Assembly: GCA_900660155.1 (NCBI GenBank)
Contig: CABFPE010000160.1
Location: 713,393 to 777,392 of the forward strand
DNA: 64,000 nucleotides
From: Hofstenia miamia
Taxonomy: Eukaryota; Xenacoelomorpha; Acoela; Hofsteniidae
Direction: 5' to 3'
Shown here: one piece after another, positions 1-11,391 of the stretch
How the letters are laid out: the number at the start of each line of letters is the position of its first letter
Position numbering within the stretch: the first letter of the stretch is position 1
The notes under the pieces: generated by a model
What the model saw: only the letters and a program-made list of their open reading frames with translations
The model's database searches: none
What the model was told of the DNA's origin: nothing
Made by a program: the position numbers and the translations under genes

Positions 1-549
1 TTTTCACAATTGGTATCTATTTTTAATAATTGAATTAATCGGTCTGTGAATTTGCAAAAAAACAAGCAGGAAGACTTGTGCTTGCAATTGTGATTATAAT
101 TTCTAAATTCATTTTAACCGTTTATACTCCAAAATATATAACTAACTATTTCCAAGTAAGTTGGGTTTTTAGAAGGTGCATGGTAATGCTTGAACAAGCT
201 CCACATATAAAAGTAGACAGCATTCGTTAATGTTATACTTATAAGTAAATACATAATGTAAGTTCTTAGGCAGACATGTTTACAAATGTGTGCAACAGAA
301 ATTAATATTATTGAACGGGTCAATTAATGCTTGAAGAACTACAAACCAAGTTGATAAAGTATTCATCAACCACTACATTTATAAATGTAAACATTTTAAA
401 ACGAATATATTTTAAATATGTTTCAGTGATTTAGCAAATAAAATTTCAGAAATTAAAAACGAAGAATAATTTAAGCGTTATCCAATGAGAATGCGCGCCT
501 TAAATTTATGTAAAATATTTAAGAATGAAATTTTTTCTTTTCTTTATAA
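1..549. other. 5' flank of GPCR 1, AT-rich
   Basis: No coding sequence is recognisable. The only open frame (69 codons, minus strand) has no family features. A CCAAT box at 482-486 lies 64 bases upstream of the receptor start codon, and a short GC-richer patch follows at about 491-498. No TATA box or initiator can be assigned with confidence because the whole region is AT-rich. Confidence 0.4.
482..486 (+). promoter_or_regulatory. CCAAT box upstream of GPCR 1
   Basis: A CCAAT pentamer followed by GAGAATGCGCGCC sits 64 bases before the ATG at 550. CCAAT boxes bind NF-Y-type factors at proximal promoters. A pentamer is expected by chance, so this rests only on its position and on a CCAAT palindrome upstream of the paralogous receptor at 29.5-30.4 kb. 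Confidence 0.2.
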
Positions 550-1467
550 ATGAATGCTTCAGCAATCGAATTTGCCTGCTTGGCCAAACCTGCGCAAGAA
601 TATGTTTATTTTTTTGCATCATTCGCCTGCATTGGAATGTTTGGCAACGGTTTGGTAATTCTAGCTGTGTTCAGGTTTAAATGGATGCAAACAAAAACAA
701 ATTTCTTCATTTGTAATTTGGCAATATGCGATTTCGTGACCTCATTTTGCTTGATAATGTATAAGGTTCTCACCAAACCAACACTCCCACAGAGCACCCT
801 TTGGTTCCTCCGCGAAGCCTACTGTCGCGTATACATCTCAGAATATATAATATGGTCATGCTTCTCAACATCTGCATACACATTACTTGCAATTTCCTTT
901 GAAAGATACTTCTGCATTCTTCATCCAGCCAGGTTTAAATCTGTGTTCACTTACAGAAGAATGACAAATTTCCAGGTATTTGTCATATTGTTTTCATTCA
1001 CAATGAACTCTTACAATCTGCAGGTTTGCATTCCAGATGTCAGCAGCAGGGCTTGTATATTTAATCCTGTAGAAAATCGTATCTTAGACGTGTACTCGGC
1101 GTTATACTCTTTATTCGGAGTAGTGGGCATGCCTACTTTCACCATGTTTATTTTGTACACTGCTATTTGGAGAAAACTAAGCAGCTTGGAAAAAAGTAAA
1201 TTCCAAGAGAAAAATAAAAAGTTAGTAAAAATGCTGTTTTCTGTGGTGTTGATATTTTTTATCTGTTGGTTTCCAGATTGTTTAATTTATGTATTTTTTC
1301 GCTTAAATCTTTTTAACGTTAGCCTAAATACATGGTATTACAATGTGGTAGTGATTTTAGCTTTTAGCAATTCCTGCTTAAACCCGTTATTATACGCCTG
1401 TCAAAGCAAACATTTTCAAAAAGCGTTTTTGAGTATTTTGACAATTAGAGATTGCAAAAGCTCATAA
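550..1467 (+). CDS. Class A (rhodopsin-like) GPCR, single exon, orphan
   Basis: Predicted seven-helix plasma-membrane receptor of 305 residues, coupling an extracellular ligand to G proteins. Visible motifs: sequon N-A-S at residues 2-4; GN at 32-33 in TM1; LAICD with D61 in TM2; C92 at the top of TM3, likely bonded to C160 or C169 in extracellular loop 2; ERY at 118-120 (variant of DRY); P195 and Y203 in TM5; CWFP at 239-242 in TM6; NPLLY at 278-282 in TM7. The third intracellular loop is short and basic (about 209-228). TM4 (about 141-156) lacks the usual tryptophan at 4.50. The frame opens with an ATG and closes with TAA, with no intron. The C-tail is only about 20 residues with a Cys (C302) that could be palmitoylated. 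It is a paralogue of the receptor at 29480-30394. The family suggests a peptide or amine ligand, but no ligand can be assigned. Confidence 0.9.
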   Translation: MNASAIEFACLAKPAQEYVYFFASFACIGMFGNGLVILAVFRFKWMQTKTNFFICNLAICDFVTSFCLIMYKVLTKPTLPQSTLWFLREAYCRVYISEYIIWSCFSTSAYTLLAISFERYFCILHPARFKSVFTYRRMTNFQVFVILFSFTMNSYNLQVCIPDVSSRACIFNPVENRILDVYSALYSLFGVVGMPTFTMFILYTAIWRKLSSLEKSKFQEKNKKLVKMLFSVVLIFFICWFPDCLIYVFFRLNLFNVSLNTWYYNVVVILAFSNSCLNPLLYACQSKHFQKAFLSILTIRDCKSS

Positions 1468-2775
1468 ATGTGAAGCGGAAGCACTAAGAATAATGATTGA
1501 GATTAAATCATTGTATAGAGAGATTCTGCCACACTATAGTGGCAACATACATTGTAATTTACGATAACTGTATAATTTTAAATTTCTTCTAAAAACAGAA
1601 GTGCATGCTCTTCTAAAGAATTAGTAGCTGCAAAGACTTTATTTTATGAATACTATGATTTTTGTTTATTATTATTATTGATGTTGCAAGGTAATGCTAT
1701 AGTAAAATTTGATTGCAATCACTATACATTTTTTATTAATGAAAGAAATACATAGATATTCTATGGATGGAAAGCTTTAAAACTTAAATTTGCTTTATGC
1801 ATAATATTTGTGTGTCATTTTAGTGCATTTTTAGTATATAAAAAAACGTTGTTAAATATATATTCTGGATTTCATTTTGTATTTCATTAAACTAATATTC
1901 ATTTTCTAGAAATTATCACAATTTATGTTAATACTATATTAAATTTTATTCATCCAAGTGTTCCTTTTCTTAACATATAATATTTTGGTTGTAAGACATA
2001 ACAATTGAAAGTTGCATAAATATTTTAGGAAAAAATAACTATTTATGAAGCTAATATTCATTAATTTATGCCATTAAATTTCTTAATAGACATAATTTTT
2101 AAACTTATGTACGAAAATATTTATTTAAGTACTGAATTTGGACTACAATATGTAAATAATAAAATTATACATAAATGTGTACTTTTTAAGAATTTAAAAT
2201 GAAATTTTCCAAATTAATTCGAACATTTGCGATATCTATTGTAGCTCTATATTCTAACAAATAAAATATTTATTCATTACTTGCGAAAGAATTGAAATCT
2301 TCATAAATAAAATTTAGTCGAATTGATGCCTTTGATGCAAATGATAATATATAGACCTAAATATATTACAGATTATTAGCTTGTTTCATGGAAAAAATAC
2401 AGTTGTGATTTAAAGGAATATAGAAACAATGCATATCTTCAGCGCCTGAAACTATACTTTAATAAAATTCCGAAGAGTTAATTGGTTTTAGCTGTTATTT
2501 TCTATGAATGAAATCCTTAATTATTTTATATGATACATATTCAACAAGCAGTTTTAATCAAGAGCATAAACAGTTTGGTTGCTAACACATAATATTAATT
2601 CTTATTCATTACAATGATAAGCAAGGAAATTATTCAAGATGTAAAATTTATATATATATAGTTTCTTGAAAGTTTACTTAATGAATACATTCTAAAAGGA
2701 AAACACATTGAACGTTTCGATTATGTTATATATTCATTTCAGCAAATAATTTGCGGCAAAAATATTTTTACAATA

Positions 2776-2778
<3 letters not shown>

Positions 2779-2826
<48 letters not shown>
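2779..2826. repeat. (TA)n microsatellite
   Basis: Uninterrupted TA dinucleotide tract of about 48 bases. Confidence 0.95.
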
Positions 2827-2829
<3 letters not shown>

Positions 2830-5800
2830 GATTATTAACACCAGTATCCCTTCTTTATGACATCTCATATTCCAATAATATCAAGACCTTGCATTATTGA
2901 ATAAATTCAATCTACAGAAAAGAAAAATAACGCAGAAAAATCAAGCAAGGCAATGAAAAATGCACATAGACTGCATTACTATAATACTTGAGAACGCATC
3001 GTGTTTCTAGAATAATATAAAATTTCAAATATAGTTTGAGTCAAAGAACAACCTAGTGCTGCCATAAAGTTCCAAAGCGTTTAAGTTCAACAGGAAGAGT
3101 AACATAAGTACAAAAGAAAATGTTGCTTTATTAAGTAATTGGTTTGTAATAAAATAGTTTCTATTTGTATATTTCTAAACTACTGATCACTTTTGGAACA
3201 TCTTTTATAAATGAAAAACTAACAAATGCAAATTATGCTTTATTTAGTAATTGGTTTGTGAGGAGATAGTTTCTATTTGTAGTTTCTATTTGGTTTTAAT
3301 AACTATCAATCCGAAATTGGCAGAATCATTAATTATGAAAGAAACCAAGGAGAACTTATTAAATATACAGATTAATTTCAACCAAAACATAATGTGTTCA
3401 AATATATATATATACTGACACAAACTCGCACACACTTTACTACTAATACTACTTCTACTATTGCTCCTCAGCGCTGTGAATTTTATGCAATGAATTCAGT
3501 AACTGCTTAAATGCATATTGTATAGATTTTACTAGTTAATTTATACATGTACATATAGGCACATTCATAGCTATTTGGCATTTCAAAATTTTTTAATATA
3601 GAAATTTTTTATAATTTTGGGCCCAATTTTTTGCTATATTTATATAATAACACTGATATTTTGGTATTCTGTGGCTCCAAAAGCCTACAAATTCCGAATT
3701 TTAGGTCCCCAAGTTTGTCTAAAATTGATTCTAACAAGCTTTACTTGCATTTTTAAAGAATATTTTTTTTGGTTGCCCGCTACTTTTACTACTACTTCTA
3801 CTACTAATACCATTTTACTACAAACTGGGTTGCTCCTAAAGGATTACCATGACCATTACAGGTAATTTTTATGTAAAGCTTTCTGCATAAAGCAATGCGT
3901 ATTATAAACATCAATGTTTGCATTTAGTTTGAAAATTTATTTGTTATTCTTTATATTTTAATGCAAAGAGCTTTCCATTATGAAATGTTCACAATGCATT
4001 TTCTCAATGTTTCTATTGTTTTAAGTTAAATTTCTGTGATTATTTTTAAGTAGTAAAACAATTATATTTTTAATGATTATTTACTTAATTGGGTTACCTA
4101 TTTACAAAAAATATTTCAAGTGCATTAGAGTTTTTCAAATTCAGTGTAGGTATGGATAAAAATCCGTTTTAGTTTTACTTGAAATCAATTTTTCACAATC
4201 GCACAAAAATATCTATCTAAATAACTCGAAATTTAATTTCTCTTAGTCATTAAAATTTCTAAAATCTGCTCATTGTTACCATAATGTACCGAAATCTTTT
4301 GTCCAAATTTTCAAACCATTTTCTTCAAGCCTATTGGAAAGTTTGAGAATCTAAAGGATTTTTACATATTTATGGATAAATTTGCTTTTCAGTTATGGTG
4401 AAAATTTATGAAAACAATTATTCCTATACTGAATATATATGAAAATATAGAATTTTTTCATAGGGAAATAAGAGTTTTTCAAAACATTCGAATTATTCGT
4501 ATGCTCAGTTCCCAATATTTAGATAATAAAGCGGTATAAAGTAACAACTAAACTTAACTACCTTGTTTTCTGTCAATCTACCACCCAAGTCCTGTCCGAG
4601 TAAATCGTGTTCAAAGTCAGAAGTCGTCGTACCGTAGTCAAGGGCAAACGCGCAAATTTAGGAGGGGAAGAAGATAAAAACGATTATCTATTCAGTGTGT
4701 TTTCAGATTTGAGATAGCATTATTAGTAGTGAATTATCAGTATTTAAAACATGTTCATAGAATCCCACTTTTTAATAATGGCTGAGTAAATTAGTTTTAA
4801 AACACATACCATCTAGACGAGGTACCATTCAAATACTATATACTCCTATTTTAGTAATGTAAAGCAAAATAATAAAATCGCACAATATGGAAAATTACGA
4901 CTCTCGCAAAATCACATAACATGGAACTACATGTTTGAAAGAAGAATGATATTTACAAATCATTTTATGTTTATTGAAGTAACTTGCTGAAACTTCCTCA
5001 TCTAATTAAACATATTGAAACTGAAATGTAGCTTAAGCAAAGGCTCACCCAGAGGGGGGACTAGGGGGACGCTCCCCTTCTCAGGAACAAAGGACAGATG
5101 CTTCCATTCCTCATGAAATTCATGCATATTACAATCATAGTAGATTAATTTACGTTCTGCTCTATGTCTGCAGGGATAGGCAATATTTAATTGATATTGA
5201 AATTATTGTAATAATTGGAAATCGATGAATCTATTGCATACTATAAAAAACCATAAATGTATTACTTAAGAAGAAAAATAAATGCCAATTATTTACAGTT
5301 GAGAATCTTGCGGAAATAGATAATCGATTACCGACTCTAGAAGCATTATTGTTCTGTCTAGAAAATTAATATTGACTGTTGAGTATACTAGACATTTTGA
5401 TCACTAAAAAATATATTATGACATCGAATTCACAGTTTTTTATGTATTGAAATTTTAACATTGAGCTTATTCGGCATCATTGGGATATTCTGTCGGACAC
5501 CTCGTGTTTTGATGCCCAACCTAAAGAAATTAAACTATTGTCACAGCGTTTACATAATGTACTTATGGCAAAACCAAATTTGACCTTAGTGCTCATGATT
5601 ACTGGCCGCATTTAACTTTTGTTAGTCTAGAGCAATTTCTTCTCAATGTTAACAAGTATGACAAACTAGTAACTTTGGTTGTTATCTCAAAACGATTTTT
5701 CTATGAAAATTTTTTTATATGTTTATGCTTTGGTTTTCATTAATACAAAACTAGTTAACCTTGAATTGCCGTATCCTTCATTTTAAAGAACAAACCGTTT

Positions 5801-6102
5801 ATTGCACATTTACAAAGAATTTTCACCAAACCTATGAAGAAATTTTAAAATCGTAAGGAATGGGCAGGTCTATTGGAGAACAGGATTTAATACAATGTGG
5901 AAAATATCTATTAAACTGTATTGTTGTGGCTGAATTTTATGAAATAATAAAAATTTTTGAATGAAGTGCTTATGAAAATATATTTTGCTAAAGTGAAAAT
6001 AGTTTGAAACTTTTCTATGTTCTTTAATTTATAGTGAAATGTCGTGAATTATATAGTGATCCTAAAAAACAATAATGGCAAGTTACGAAATGTAACTAAA
6101 GG

Positions 6103-6519
6103 TCATTTTTGCCAGCACAACCTTAATACATAATAATTCTCACTCCCTTCATTTCTTCTGCTAGCAAGAATTGAAGTAGGAAATGGACTTGCGTGTACTG
6201 GACAAGCGTTGGACTGAGCAATCGAAAAAGTTTGGGTAAAATTGAAAAAGTATACCATTACGCAACAGTTGTAGTGAATGCTATATAATTTCTTAAACAG
6301 CGTTTTGAAAGAGTACATTAACATTATATACCTTAGAAAAACTCCATTTAGAATTTTCAATTTCAGTGTGCAGTTTATATTAGAATTATAGGAAAGAAAT
6401 TTCTCAAGATCACCCACCACAAAAACAAGGAAGTGTTCTTTATTGGGTAAGAGCTTGTGTTCAAAACTACCTTCTCCGCCTGAACTACGGAGCACAATTG
6501 TGTTATACAGCTTTAACAA
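6103..6519 (-). other. Hypothetical 138-codon ORF, unrecognised
   Basis: This is the longest open frame between the first GPCR and the LINE at 10.5 kb. The translation has two more complex patches (N-terminal SSGGEGSFEHKLLPNKEHF and C-terminal around NACPVHASPFPTS) separated by a hydrophobic, aromatic, low-complexity middle. I recognise no family and see no splice or promoter support. The compositional patches suggest a decayed exon or transposon fragment rather than random AT-rich DNA. Coding status is doubtful. Confidence 0.15.
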
Positions 6520-6752
6520 TAGCTTTATAGTGTAGTGAAGAATAATTCACTGATTGTAATTTACAACATTAATATTCATTATGCTGGTTCCGTTTGTTAG
6601 GTTGAAATGAAGTTGAAAAAATATGATTCTGAAGACTAGATATACAAAATTATGAACCTCAAATTGAATTGTATTATATATGAGCTGCACTTGCAAAGAT
6701 GTCCCCAAATAAATGTAGGGTACCTACAATTATCTCATGTACAGATTATGAT

Positions 6753-6763
6753 GATATATATAT

Positions 6764-6826
<63 letters not shown>
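6753..6826. repeat. (TA)n microsatellite
   Basis: Long TA tract with a short TACA interruption near its start. Confidence 0.95.
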
Positions 6827-6829
<3 letters not shown>

Positions 6830-7546
6830 TCTGTTTGGTCCCCTATCAACTGTAGTACTCGATTTGTATTTATAATGCAAATTGTTACAGCATATTAAAA
6901 AACAAGCGTAAATTCCTTCAAATCAATAATACAAAAAAATTATCATTTTTTTCTAAATATCAATCCCAAAACGTTTATATCATTATGCCATGTCCTTGCG
7001 AAACTATTTTATTTATTTAAAAAATGAAATCTAAATTCAATTACAAATTTATATTTCAAAGTATAAATTCTAAAAGTCGGGCCTATTTAGTTGGGCAAAG
7101 CCGGAAATATCCGACAACGTCGGGCTGATTAAATCGTGTAAAGACAGACCTTTAAACCCCAAAGTTCCGTCCACGCCCGTCATCAGCAAATTCAGTCAGT
7201 AGATGTGAATTAAAGGCGAACATGAAAAAGAAGACGATTCTTTCCAGAGTGATTTCAAATTTATATATCTTCATTATTTAGTGGGTTATTTAAAAAGTCT
7301 CAGCTATTTAAGGTTAACTTCACTCGTTTTTCATAATAAGGCTGCACGGCTTTAAAAAACATGAGCAAATCTAGGAAGTAAAAAGTTGAACCTTATTCTT
7401 TGCAAAAATCAACAAATTCAATGGAGATTCAATTGCTATAAGCAGCACACAGTGCTTACAGGGATCGATTTAGTTGTGGCACGGACAAAGAATAACTCAG
7501 TAATTGCTTTGAAAAATTTGGAATTTGCGGAATGCAACTACCATTG

Positions 7547-7564
7547 TATATGTATATATGTATG

Positions 7565-7602
<38 letters not shown>
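7547..7602. repeat. (TATG)/(TA)n microsatellite
   Basis: Compound repeat: TATG units at the left passing into pure TA. Confidence 0.95.
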
Positions 7603-7604
<2 letters not shown>

Positions 7605-8199
7605 TGAAAATAAATATATGTCTAATGTCTAATTTAGATAAATGTTTGATTAGTCAGTGTGAGCTATTCAACTGCATTTTATAAATCTTTTACAATGTTA
7701 TACATTTCTTATGAAAATAATAATAAATAGTATTTCTAATTCACTAATCTTTGGAGCATTTGTTAGAAATTTGATTAAGTGGCATTGGTGAATCAACATT
7801 TATGATGTGATCATAAATATTTATTGCATTGGATTGACCATTTATCAAATTAATCAAATTGGCTAGGTTATGAAGTTGTAGTAATGCAATAATAGACAAT
7901 ATGTTGAAAGCCTTGATTCGATTGATGCAACTGGAATCGTTGTAATGACAATAAAACCATTTGGAGCAAAAGTTTTTTTAAAGATTCATGTTTATCAAGA
8001 TTTGTTGAATAGCATGCTAAATGAAACTCGCAGGCATTCTCAGATGATCACAGCATTTTGAAATTTGAATTATAATACAGTATGTTGTTCCAAGAAATTT
8101 TTTCTACTTATTATAACACATAGATCTTTCTATATGTTTAAAGTGGACAATGCTAAACGGTACTAATTTGCTACCAAAACTTGCGAAATATCAAAATGC

Positions 8200-8600
8200 A
8201 ACTCACTTTCAGACGTATTGAGTATTATAATATCAGCATATAGTGATGCAGACGAAGCTTAGAAAAGAGCAGTTATATCATCAATGAAAGCGAGGAGCAG
8301 ATTGAACCCAAGCAGGATCCTTGTGGTGCTCTACTTATTAATGCTTAAGTGCTTGATAAATGGAAATTAACTGAAATCAATTGACTACGTGAATTTAGGT
8401 AAGAAGTGAGCAGCTTTTGAAAATCAATAACATATGCTACTTGATGTGGGGTGCTTGAATCTAAGCAATTGTTTATTTCTTCAAAGAAAAGTGTTGATTA
8501 TTTTTTAGTAATTATTGGATATAGTGCATCAAAGATTAGTTTTTCCAAAAGGTCTGTAATCCGAGACTTCAAAGGGCTTGAATAAATTAACTGACATTTC
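8200..8600 (-). pseudogene. LINE reverse transcriptase relic
   Basis: Read on the minus strand, this segment gives pieces typical of a CR1/L2-type LINE RT in the right order: LLEKLIFDALYPII (the segment before RT motif A), HQVAYVIDFQK (motif A), a SYLNSRSQ segment, RAPQGS (motif B, usually GVPQGS) at about 8310-8330, and LYADI (the YADD box) near 8235. The frame is repeatedly interrupted, so it is dead. Weakly similar sequence may extend to about 7700 and 9250, but I cannot fix those ends. Its orientation matches the LINE at 10.5-14.2 kb, but it is not a duplicate of it. Confidence 0.65.
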
Positions 8601-8882
8601 CATTGCATGCAGTTTAAGCAAACTGTTGGATATTTGATCTAGACCACAGAAGTTAGGTTGTAAATATTTTAGAATAAACTCTACTTGTTTTATCAATATA
8701 TAAATTTCACAATATCCTCGGTGTTTAAAAGAATTTTGTAATTGTGAAGCTGATCAATAAAAAATGGAAAAAAATCAGTAAATCAGATGTGCGATTAGAA
8801 TTCTATTTCATCGTCAAAGGAATGGATTTCTGTCCCCAATTTTCATTTATCAATGAAGAACATTGATTAATGGAAAGGAGAA

Positions 8883-8908
8883 TTATATATATATATATAT
8901 ATATATAA
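8883..8908. repeat. (TA)n microsatellite
   Basis: Short TA tract of about 26 bases. Confidence 0.9.
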
Positions 8909-9250
8909 TAATGAGTTTATAAAGTACTTTGTCAAGTTCAATAGATTAAACAGATTGCTTATTGCAATAAAAGATTTTTCCTTTGAGAATGATCACTTCA
9001 AACAGTTTGGCATAATAAATAAAAAGTAATATATCAGTACCACATAATTATTTTGACATAAGAAAGAAAAATTTGCATGAGCAAAACTTGAGAAATGAGT
9101 TTTGAAAGGCAAGAGCTTATAATGCATCCTTATCAAATGATTCATAATAACAATATTGATATCAACTGAAAACATTACCATAAACAAAGTAGATGACAAA
9201 TAGATTTAAATATTTTGCTAATGTAGCAGTTTTGCAAAATTTAGTTTAGT

Positions 9251-10439
9251 GAATTTCCAAAGATATGGGTTGAAAAAACTACGATTTCTATTAGTTCAAG
9301 TATTTAATATATCAATATATAATTGCCTCATCATAATTTTTCATTGAAGCCAAATTGAAATCACCATTTTATATATATATATTATGATCCCAATTATAAA
9401 AGTGCAAAAGATTGTATCTCCTGATGAATTTAGAACAAATATTATTACTGAACGGGATCAATCTGATAAAGTTCGTAAATATTTACCATGTTATAATTCA
9501 TTTCTAAGAGAAAAATTTTTTATAAAAAAATTAAATGATGCGAGCAATAGACTAATCCAATACACACGAATTTTCTTGTTGACCAAGTGTAAATCAATTA
9601 GATTTCCGGAATAATTATTATAATGATCACAACTGGGTTAATTCCATAAACTAAATAATCTAAGTGAGACATTTTGCTTCCATTGTTCAAATCAATCAAC
9701 TAAAACATCTTCAAGTTTGGCAACAAAAATCTATCCATAATCTGTGTTCCTATATAGCAGTGATTGCAAACCCCCTCACATGGTCTGAAACGCCAACAAA
9801 ATGCGATTAATTCTTTTAAAATTTTTTGAATTTTTGCATTTTTTTCACTAAACACTTCTAAAAGTAACTATATTTTATGAATTCAACTATCTTTTATATG
9901 ATTTTTAATATTTGCGAGTAAGCATTTCTAAGATGTACAGCATTTTATTAAACAATAACTTTTTTATATTTTACAGTTGTTGTAACTTTATATATTATTA
10001 ACTAATTCTTAAACACAAATTTTTATGAAAACATTTGAGGGAAATAAGTATCATTTATAAAAGCTAGATTATTTTATTCTAAGACCTCTCTAGAACACAT
10101 GACTTCTCTATTTGAGAGATAATTTTGTTTAGCATTAAATTATATTCTTTTCAGCTGCTACTTGGTGTGCTTTTATTGTTTTGCTTGAAAATAATATAGA
10201 TTCGATTAGAATTTTCAAATACGAAAAATATGGCAAAAATTCGCAAAGAAAAGTATACCTTTACTTGCGTTATCAATTTCTGTGATGTACTGTATAGCTA
10301 AATATTTTTCCTTCAGAGATGACACGTTTTCAATGCAATTATACAAGTCAACAGAGGTGTACTCGAGGGCGTGCTCAGAGAGGCTCAGCCCGCCTTGTTA
10401 AATTTATATTAGTACTCAAGTTTTGGATATTGCTTTTTG
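9251..10439. other. AT-rich spacer, no recognised gene
   Basis: Contains a 76-codon open frame at 9384-9614 (+) with no recognised domain. A GC-richer patch at 10360-10396 ('gagggcgtgctcagaga') resembles an element end but has no partner. Nothing else is supported. Confidence 0.35.
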
Positions 10440-10482
10440 AGAATATAAATTTTGTTCAAAATATATCATAGAAATACAAAAT

Positions 10483-11380
10483 TCAAGATACGAGTTCCAA
10501 AAGACGATTCTTGTAATTAACACAACCAGGTAAAATCCAATGGAGAAAACGGTCATTCAGCCTTTCGAAACTACAGAGAGCAGTAATATTAGCATACCAA
10601 ATCTGAAAGCCATACGTCAATATAGAAAGAAAACATGAATGGTAAAGAGCCAACTTATACCTTGCAGGAGTGTTGAAAGGAATGTTGCATTTAATAGAAT
10701 GAAGAGTGCGGGTGCACATAATAATGCAAAGATTAATGTGCTGTGACCATGATAAATTGCTAGTGAAGACAACACCTAAGTCTTTGATGGAATTAGCAGT
10801 AGTAATAGGACAGTTGTTCAAGTAGAAAGTAGTTTCATTGCTAAAGTAGCAAATATATTTTAATTTAACCAAATTAAACAGGATGTGATTTTCCATGAAC
10901 CAGATTGTGAGCCTTAATATGTCATCTGGAAGGCAACCACTTCTTGAGAAGCCGGCTTTGAGATCATCAGCAAATATGTGCACATGGGCCGATAACATTG
11001 AATCAGATATTTCATCAATAAACAATAAGAATAGCAAAGGCCCCAGTACACTATCCTGAGAAACGCCACTGGTGACATAAATGGCAGAAGACAAAAAGTT
11101 ATCAGGCTTCTCACACTGAGACCTGCCAGATAAGTACAGGCTTCTCACACTGAGACCTGCCAGATAAGTAAGAAGAGAATAGGACAATAAAATCCTCATC
11201 AAAACCATATTTTCGGAGTTTACGTATGAGAATGCCGTGATCAACAGTATCAAAAGCCTTACGAAAATCAAAGTACATAAAATCATAAGGAGTAGAGTAA
11301 TCTAGAGAATCGTAAAGTTTGTCACAATGTAAAAGAAATTGAGTGATTGTACTGCGATTTCTCATAAAACCATGCTGCAT
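10483..11380 (-). pseudogene. LINE RT, C-terminal half
   Basis: Two overlapping frames (11111-11380 and 10483-11286) carry RT segments in sequence: QHGFMRNRSTITQFL, DFRKAFDTVDH (motif A, catalytic Asp), LSGRSQCEKP, VSQDSVLGPLLFLLFIDE (motif B; normally PQGS), IFADDL (catalytic FADD), then the thumb and C-terminal region with FERLNDRFLHWI. The frame switch falls at the 34-base tandem duplication. This is the downstream part of the same element as 12692-14220. Confidence 0.85.
11103..11170. repeat. 34-base tandem duplication inside the LINE RT
   Basis: The unit starting CAGGCTTCTCACACTGAGAC is present twice, at 11103-11136 and 11137-11170, with no difference seen. Its length is not a multiple of three, so it breaks the RT frame. 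The perfect identity suggests a recent slippage event or an assembly error. Confidence 0.9.
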
Positions 11381-11391
11381 CTTAGAAATAT

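Larger units (their letters stand above)
1468..7699. other. AT-rich intergenic spacer, no recognised gene
   Basis: No recognisable protein, RNA gene or element with clear ends. It contains (TA)n tracts (listed separately), a pair of similar ~55-base segments at about 3120-3175 and 3235-3285 sharing a stretch around 'agtaattggtttgt', and GC-richer patches at 4560-4660, 5045-5085 and 7075-7190. The patch at 5045 ('cacccagagggggga') looks like the end of a hAT-type element but no partner end was found. The small open frames here have low-complexity or TA-encoded (Tyr-Ile) composition. Confidence 0.4.

Noticed and set aside
3617-3865. 82-codon plus-strand ORF, Thr-rich
   Set aside because: Low-complexity hydrophobic and Thr-repeat composition; no family resemblance.
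5045-5085. GC-rich patch CCCAGAGGGGGGACTAGGGGG
   Set aside because: It resembles an element end but has no partner; may be chance or a fragment.
6652-7607. Two small ORFs ending in Tyr-Ile repeats (6652-6855, 7386-7607)
   Set aside because: Most of the peptide is encoded by TA microsatellites; no other support.
9384-9614. 76-codon plus-strand ORF
   Set aside because: No recognised domain and not followed by supporting sequence; length compatible with chance.
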